64,000 nucleotides of DNA from Chitinivibrionales bacterium. Lineage in GTDB: Bacteria; Fibrobacterota; Chitinivibrionia; Chitinivibrionales; FEN-1185. A program made the position numbers and the translations under genes. The stretch's first letter is position 1. Every line of letters starts with the position of its first letter. The notes beneath the pieces are model-generated. The model was given only the letters and a program-made list of their open reading frames with translations, was not told where the DNA came from and did not search any database. The stretch lies in assembly GCA_035516255.1 (NCBI GenBank), contig DATJAL010000035.1:33665-97664 (forward strand). Reading direction: 5' to 3'. Shown here piece after piece: positions 61,131-64,000 of this stretch.

Positions 61131-61270
61131 GGCTAACGCCGCGCGCTAATATCCCGGACTACGACCGCGTTTTCCCGCCGCAAACCACCAATCTTGTATG
61201 AAGAACCAACCGAACGCGAACAAAGGGTGTTTGCAGATGCGGACGGTTATGATTTAGCGCGTTGTTAGGC
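61131..61270 (-). repeat. integron attC site 2
   Basis: A 140-bp site from GGCTAAC to GTTAGGC. Left arm GCGCGCTAATATCCCGGAC and right arm GATTTAGCGCG are complementary in part. The left core GGCTAAC is the exact complement of the right core GTTAGCC of attC1, and the right core GTTAGGC of the left core GCCTAAC of attC3, as expected for cassette ends. Confidence 0.88.
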
Positions 61271-61546
61271 GGCTTTATTATCTCTTAATCGGCCGCTAGC
61301 GTATTTGTGGAGAACGCTGGACATTAAAGTCTGGTAGGGAATGCCATCCTCAATTGCCAAAACCTGAAGTTCAGTCAGGTCTTTTGTCGAAATTCTGATA
61401 TTAACCCTTTTATCTTTTTTAATGGTATTGCGAGCTGCAGTGCGAAGTCTCGAAATAAGGGCTGCTTGGTGCCTGACGGGTTTTAATTCACCTTTTTCAA
61501 ATGCGTTCAGAATTTCCTGTTCTTCCTGATCCAAATTGTATTTCAT
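61265..61546 (-). CDS. antitoxin of a BrnT-like toxin-antitoxin pair
   Basis: A 93-residue protein. KDKRVNIRISTKDLTELQVLAI is a ribbon-helix-helix (CopG/BrnA-like) DNA-binding segment, followed by EDGIPYQTLMSSVLHKYASGRL. Its acidic N-terminal stretch (LDQEEQEILNAFEKGELKPV) is the usual toxin-binding part. The stop codon is in the attC2 core. It lies 2 bases after the toxin gene on the same strand. It likely represses its own operon. Confidence 0.85.
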   Translation of the reverse strand: MKYNLDQEEQEILNAFEKGELKPVRHQAALISRLRTAARNTIKKDKRVNIRISTKDLTELQVLAIEDGIPYQTLMSSVLHKYASGRLRDNKAA

Positions 61547-61548
61547 AA

Positions 61549-61824
61549 TTAGCCCCTCCTCAAATATTTCTTGGTGTATTTCCTGCTTGGAATTATCGTT
61601 TTTAATAAAAAACCTTTTTCGTGCGGCACAAAAGGAACCATGTAAGCATACCCATCCACATTAATGATCATGATCTTCTGATTCGGATATTTTTCTTTCT
61701 TCGGATGGTCCACGATCGCCAGAACATGGTCGGTATGTATTCGCAAAACGATATCTTCAAAGCAGATTCCACGTTCCTTCTTGAGTCGTTCATTCTTTTT
61801 AATGTTCCAATAGAAGAAATCCAT
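61549..61824 (-). CDS. BrnT/DUF4258-like toxin
   Basis: A 91-residue protein: FYWNIKKNERLKKERGICFEDIVLRI, then LAIVDHPKKEKYPNQKIMIINVDG and LLKTIIPSRKYTKKYL. The pattern FxWxxxKxxxxxxxxGIxFED with a C-terminal IPSRKxT strand is that of BrnT-type RNase toxins. It is transcribed first, directly upstream of the antitoxin, as in brnTA. In an integron this pair likely stabilises the cassette array against deletion. Confidence 0.82.
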   Translation of the reverse strand: MDFFYWNIKKNERLKKERGICFEDIVLRIHTDHVLAIVDHPKKEKYPNQKIMIINVDGYAYMVPFVPHEKGFLLKTIIPSRKYTKKYLRRG

Positions 61825-61883
61825 AGTAGAATTATAACTGATTGTGTGCCTTATGGCAACAACATTTCATTCTTTGTTTTACT

Positions 61884-62022
61884 GCCTAACGCCGCGCTAA
61901 TATGCCGGACTACGACCGCATTTTCCCGCCGCAAACCACGAATCTTTCTATGAAGAAACGACCACTCGCGAACCAAAGCTGTTTGCAAATGCGGACGGTC
62001 ATGATTTAGCGCGTTGTTATGC
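61884..62022 (-). repeat. integron attC site 3
   Basis: A 139-bp site from GCCTAAC to GTTATGC, highly similar to attC2 and attC4. Arms GCGCTAATATGCC, CCGCATTTTCCCGCCGCAAA and their right-arm partners form an extended imperfect hairpin. Its right core GTTATGC exactly complements the left core GCATAAC of attC4. Confidence 0.9.
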
Positions 62023-62154
62023 CTTTTCTCTCTTTTTGCCTTTTTTGAATCGATTTCGTCTTGCCTTCATTAATCCGGTTTGGTGAAAACCGATTCCTGC
62101 GAATCCCGTGATTAATCTGTAATTAATTCCGAATTGATTGTCTTTCGCCTCCAT
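62017..62154 (-). CDS. possible small cassette protein (45 aa)
   Basis: From an ATG at 62154 a 45-residue basic peptide (DNQFGINYRLITGFAGIGF, ending RRNRFKKGKKREKA) stops at a TAA inside the attC3 core, the usual position for a cassette gene stop. No clear ribosome site and no known family. It may be a real small gene after the BNR gene in the same cassette or a chance frame. Confidence 0.3.
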   Translation of the reverse strand: MEAKDNQFGINYRLITGFAGIGFHQTGLMKARRNRFKKGKKREKA

Positions 62155-62326
62155 TAACGTGCGCCCAACCGTGTGCAGTGGCCTGATCGCCGCGATGTGA
62201 CGGTGCAGAATGAAACCGTCGGAGGCGTCAAACAAGCTATTGCATCACTTGGGCTGTTGGCCGACAGTTCTTTGCCCCCACACATTTTCTTCTCTTCGCG
62301 TGAAGGGGGCCTGTTTTTATAACAAA

Positions 62327-63574
62327 TTATCGGAAAATCGGAATACTCCTTACATAGGTATCCGATCCTGCCCTCATTCTTACGGTATAACAACCTGTGG
62401 CTAAATGGCGCGTATCCCATAGTATGCTGTGCGCGCCTGATGCAAGATTCTTATTGATAAGAGTTGCCACTTCATGGCCGGATAGGTCATAAATATTAAC
62501 CACCACCTGATCTGAATGCGTAAGAGAAAATTCAATGGCTACGATAGGGTTAGTATGGCCCGGAGAGTGTACCCTCAAATATACCTGGTCTAATTTCCCT
62601 CGCTGCAGTTTATTGTTAAGTACTCCAACTTCTGAAAGCGACCTGTACCATACACCGCTGCCCCTAGTCCCGGCAAAAATATTGTTGGAGTCCACGCCAA
62701 GAGACAGAATTCGTAAATTCGTAAGCCCGGAATTTACTGCAGTCCAGCTTGTTCCATTATTGGTGGATAGAAAGACACCACCACCATCAGTCCCGGCAAA
62801 AATATTGCTGCCGCACAGGGCAAGAGACATAACAATGGTATTTGTGAGGCCGGAGTCAACCGTAGTCCAGCTTGTTCCATTATTGGTGGATAGGAAAACA
62901 CCGTCATCATTAGTACCGGCAAAGATAGTGCTGTCTCTCACTGCGAGAGAATTGACAAATTCTGCAATTGCACCCCCTGTCGTTGTAAGCCCGGAATTTA
63001 CCGCAGTCCAACTTGTTCCATTATTGGTGGATAGGAAAACGCCACCTTCCGTCCCGGTAAAAATATTGCTGCCGCTCACTGCAAGAGCATGGACATAAAC
63101 ATTCGTAAGCCCGGAATTTGTCGCAGTCCAGTTTGTTCCATTATTCGTGGATAGGAAAACGCCACTCCAAGTCCCGGCGAAAATATTGCTGCCAATAACT
63201 GCAAGAGCATATACCTCTTGCGAAAATCCAGCATTTAGGCCGGAATTGACCGTTGCCCAAGAGTAACCCAAATCGTTGGAAAAGTAAATCCCTTTTCCAT
63301 TTGTGCCGGCAAAGATATTGGCGCCGTTTATTAAAAGAGATTTGACATCTATATTGCTGGCGTACTCGCCATTATTCCAACCATTGCCTAACATGTCCGG
63401 CGGCGTCATCCATACACCAAATCCCCCAGTCCCAGCACAGATAACCGCGCCTATTGAAAGTGCATTAATGTTCCACGACGAATCAAACGTTTGTACCCAA
63501 CCAGCACTTGCCACATGCGTAGAAAAAGCCAGCAACCCCAAGCAAAGAGCAAGCCGAATCAGGAACTTTTTCAT
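62327..63574 (-). CDS. secreted BNR-repeat protein with sorting domain, in an integron cassette
   Basis: A 415-residue exported protein; the ATG at 63574 follows an AAGGAAGGGAAGG site and starts the signal peptide (FLIRLALCLGLLAFSTHVASA). It carries about six blades of the repeat GVFLSTNNGTSWTAVNSGLT/NIFAGT plus a sorting domain (VVVNIYDLSGHEVATLINKN, GCYTVRMRAGSDTY). It is the shorter relative of the protein at 44442, sharing even the linker to the sorting domain. It fills the cassette between attC3 and attC4. A host-type secreted protein with the host's own sorting signal in a mobile cassette is notable. Confidence 0.88.
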   Translation of the reverse strand: MKKFLIRLALCLGLLAFSTHVASAGWVQTFDSSWNINALSIGAVICAGTGGFGVWMTPPDMLGNGWNNGEYASNIDVKSLLINGANIFAGTNGKGIYFSNDLGYSWATVNSGLNAGFSQEVYALAVIGSNIFAGTWSGVFLSTNNGTNWTATNSGLTNVYVHALAVSGSNIFTGTEGGVFLSTNNGTSWTAVNSGLTTTGGAIAEFVNSLAVRDSTIFAGTNDDGVFLSTNNGTSWTTVDSGLTNTIVMSLALCGSNIFAGTDGGGVFLSTNNGTSWTAVNSGLTNLRILSLGVDSNNIFAGTRGSGVWYRSLSEVGVLNNKLQRGKLDQVYLRVHSPGHTNPIVAIEFSLTHSDQVVVNIYDLSGHEVATLINKNLASGAHSILWDTRHLATGCYTVRMRAGSDTYVRSIPIFR

Positions 63575-63710
63575 ATGAACCTTCCCTTCCTTGTAATTGT
63601 TGTTTGTTATTATTTTTTCCTGTTCCCCGCGAGTCTTTAATGGGAGGAGGCCAAGAATTTTGGCCAACTCGGTATTGTGTGAAGCGATTCCATCGAATTC
63701 CGGCTTGTTC

Positions 63711-63770
63711 CGGAAAATATCCCCGTGGTAATCATCTTTTCTTGTTCGATTAATTGCCTTTCAATTTCAA
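63711..63770 (-). promoter_or_regulatory. shared cassette leader before the BNR gene
   Basis: The stretch between GGAAAATATCCCCG and TTGCCTTTCAATT closely resembles 60490-60548, which lies next to attC1 in the same relation. These leaders sit at the upstream end of a cassette (minus sense) and may carry a cassette promoter. Confidence 0.4.
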
Positions 63771-63905
63771 GCATAACGCCGCGCTAATATGCCGGACTAT
63801 GACCGCATTTTCCCTGCGCAAACCACGAATCTTGCTTGAAGAACTAGCCGCCCGCGAGCCAAGGGTGTTTGCAGATGCGGACGGTCATGATTTAGCGCGT
63901 TGATA
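63771..63905 (-). repeat. integron attC site 4
   Basis: A 135-bp site from GCATAAC to a degenerate GTTGATA, otherwise nearly identical to attC3. The degenerate right core suggests damage or an insertion at this boundary, before the next gene begins. Confidence 0.85.
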
Positions 63906-63984
63906 TTATAGATAAAGGCCCCCAACGGAACGTAGCTTATAGTTACTTCGTTCCACAAACCACATTCCTAAAAAAGGAGGCCTT

Positions 63985-64000
63985 TATGGAATTTGTTCAT
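63985..64000 (+). CDS. start of a gene running out of the window
   Basis: An ATG at 63985 with a strong AAAAGGAGG ribosome site 5 bases upstream, followed by codons for EFVH to the edge. It is preceded by a hairpin (GGAACG ... CGTTCC, 63927-63954). It is on the plus strand, opposite to the cassette genes, so it may belong to an inserted element. Product unknown. Confidence 0.5.

Noticed and set aside
60549..63905. CRISPR array or simple dispersed repeat
   Set aside because: Repeat units are 68-140 bp, hundreds of bases apart, and have attC core pairing with genes between them. No short regular repeat-spacer pattern exists anywhere in the window.

Overview
The window looks like a chromosome segment of an uncultured anaerobic Fibrobacterota-like bacterium. 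The evidence is a Fibrobacter-type FISUMP domain lipoprotein (37249-37992), many signal-peptide proteins ending in short FlgD/type-IX-like C-terminal sorting domains, plant-polysaccharide hydrolases, low-potential Fe-S enzymes and a multiheme cytochrome. Most genes are GC-rich. Two AT-rich segments (3100-4077 and 8770-13011) stand out as acquired DNA.

Layout. 1-4468: the end of a large secreted protein, metF, an AT-rich orphan gene and a 57-aa membrane protein missed by long-ORF searches. 4642-21184: a pectin/rhamnogalacturonan-type island with three parallel beta-helix proteins, a GH35 beta-galactosidase-family protein, a GH105 unsaturated-uronyl hydrolase and a heme-motif binding protein. 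It is interrupted by a complete 4.2-kb IS1-family transposon (8770-13011; 20-bp perfect inverted repeats, 8-bp target duplication). The transposon carries an excisionase-like protein, a GIY-YIG nuclease, a retropepsin-like protease and a gene that folds as a pyrrolysine-type (CUA anticodon) tRNA.

21517-35032: a 12-gene same-strand run. It holds a small secreted protein, an outer-membrane barrel-like protein, a TupA-like periplasmic binding protein with four cysteines at its ligand loops, two alkaline-phosphatase-superfamily proteins, a NapH-type membrane Fe-S protein, a 2-hydroxyacyl-CoA dehydratase/double-cubane-type subunit, a fused tandem ATP-dependent activator, a ferredoxin, a NuoG-like Fe-S protein with a GIY-YIG-like tail, a BNR propeller and a discoidin-like protein. 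The parts suggest an uncharacterised ATP-driven low-potential reductase with an envelope arm.

35445-51779: secreted proteins plus a molybdate/tungstate module (modE, modD, a second Cys-pocket TupA-like protein, an anion porin, modA, a Mop protein, modB, modC). Two ModE-type palindromes are present: one over the promoter region of the porin/binding-protein operon and a perfect one upstream of the secreted protein that follows the reductase operon. Mo/W status may therefore link both systems.

51879-60303: a hexaheme cytochrome, thaumatin/GH64-type proteins, other secreted proteins and several decayed fragments. 60549-63905: a mobile integron cassette array with four attC sites and three cassettes (SRPBCC protein, toxin-antitoxin pair, secreted BNR protein). 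Cassette-end core sites are perfectly complementary within each cassette. A new gene starts at the right edge.
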